NCBI GenBank assembly: GCA_002811645.1
Contig: PDIP01000083.1
Coordinates: forward strand, 90,606-153,184
Direction: 5' to 3'
Source: Corallochytrium limacisporum
Lineage: Eukaryota > Opisthokonta
DNA: 62,579 nucleotides
In this document: one piece after another, positions 61,843 through 62,579 of the stretch
How the letters are laid out: each line of letters opens with the position of its first letter
Numbering within the stretch: the first letter of the stretch is position 1
The notes under the pieces: model-generated
What the model was told of the DNA's origin: nothing
The model's database searches: none
Seen by the model: the letters and a program-made list of their open reading frames with translations, nothing else
Translations under genes and position numbers: made by a program

Positions 61843-62579
61843 GGCTATAGGCACCTAAACAGCAGTCCCGTGTCTATATGTGTTCTATGTTCCCAAGGTG
61901 TAGGTAAGAATGGGTAATGCAATTCTCCGCTTCTCTACATAATTTGGTCTCGAATCTTGCGTACAAATATCTTTCGTGTACGAATATGTTGTGTTACAAA
62001 GAGTTGATAGCAGTGTAAGCGAGACTTTGTTACAAGTATCAGTAGATTCTATGAGTGCTTCTGATCTTGGAATAGCTTCCCTAGACTTATCGTCTTAGGG
62101 ATGCATAGGAATCACACCTGCAGAGTCGGTATCTCCCAGCCGCACTCCAGTGTCTACACCACCACAGAAACCGCCTCAGGGGTCTCGTCATACCCCAATT
62201 TGGCTGTGCATCACCAAGTCCCCAGAATTGTGTCCAACCGTCGCTACACCAAATCGTGCACACACAGATGGCGACCAGCCGAGAAACACTCTCCCCAAGA
62301 CTTTCTTCTGCCACTTCCAAACAAGACTCTTGGAGACACCCGCAAACGGCATAGAAAACGTACGAGAATTCAATCCCAATGGGAGCGGATTTACGTCTCA
62401 AACTCTTCTGCCCGCTTCCCGGCCCCGACTGAAAAGTGAGAGGGGCGTTTGAGTCACGGACACAGAGAGAGCGAGAGACACGCGAGGGCGAGACGCCATA
62501 GGACAAAAACTGAAGGTCTTTTTACACTGACTTCCCAGTCGGTCGCGAGGAGGGAGGGACGGCAGGGGGGGACGGGGAG
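61843..62579. other. Upstream region of the giant gene
   Basis: This is the presumed promoter region of the giant gene, cut by the window edge. A G7 run lies at 62565-62571, about 720 bp upstream of the start. The short frames seen show no similarity. Confidence 0.4.

Noticed and set aside
1-62579. CRISPR arrays, insertion sequences, operons, prokaryotic riboswitches
   Set aside because: Gene content is eukaryotic nuclear. No regularly spaced repeats or transposase-like frames were seen.

Overview
The window is nuclear DNA from a unicellular eukaryote. It carries epsin, a TMEM131-like protein, peroxisomal ABCD half-transporters, a TBC1D8/9-type RabGAP, a NatC LSM subunit, an Enp2/NOL10 ribosome factor and the microtubule protein SSNA1. 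The mix points to a flagellate or ancestrally flagellate opisthokont, either a unicellular holozoan or an early fungus. An intron-poor form such as Corallochytrium would fit, but that is a guess from gene content, not an identification. I see no clear spliceosomal intron: reading frames of 635, 2245, 1479 and about 3410 codons run unbroken. Yet roughly 40% of the window is non-coding, including a 9.2 kb stretch (32475-41689) in which I recognise no gene.

Layout, left to right. 0.8-9.7 kb: epsin (+) converges on a TMEM131-like secretory-pathway protein (-). 12.8-20.3 kb: two ABCD-type half-transporters in tandem (-); the second holds a 362-N assembly gap inside its ATPase domain, and the sequence on both sides of the gap is identical to the first copy. 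21.9-22.8 kb: two tRNA-Pro genes with CGG and TGG anticodons. 23-30 kb: a POT/PTR2 peptide transporter, a coiled-coil protein with a helical C-terminus (perhaps centriolar-satellite-like) and a small four-helix membrane protein, all (-). 30.4-32.5 kb: NOL10/Enp2 (+). 32.5-41.7 kb: the gene desert, with a sharp switch from pyrimidine-rich to purine-rich sequence near 38.6 kb. 41.7-47.2 kb: SSNA1 (+), converging on a GRAM-TBC RabGAP (-), then the NatC subunit NAA38 (-). 48.4-51.1 kb: a GPI-anchored phytocyanin-like cupredoxin and an Fe-S HhH-GPD DNA glycosylase, both (-). 51.6-61.8 kb: a giant gene (-).

The giant gene is the most striking item. It encodes about 3410 residues with an N-terminal membrane anchor, a domain resembling a GH114/PelA-type barrel, two multi-helix membrane blocks, and a C-terminal PelF-like (DUF3492 plus GT4) glycosyltransferase. 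This suggests an all-in-one polysaccharide synthase/exporter comparable to bacterial Pel machinery and to the Gt4c protein of the Aspergillus galactosaminogalactan pathway. The other genes are mostly unrelated housekeeping functions and do not form an operon or obvious cluster.

Many intergenic regions carry G or C homopolymers of 8-13 bases, often 250-850 bp upstream of a start codon. Several start codons below were moved inward to the first ATG where the longest open frame opened on TTG, GTG or another non-ATG position.
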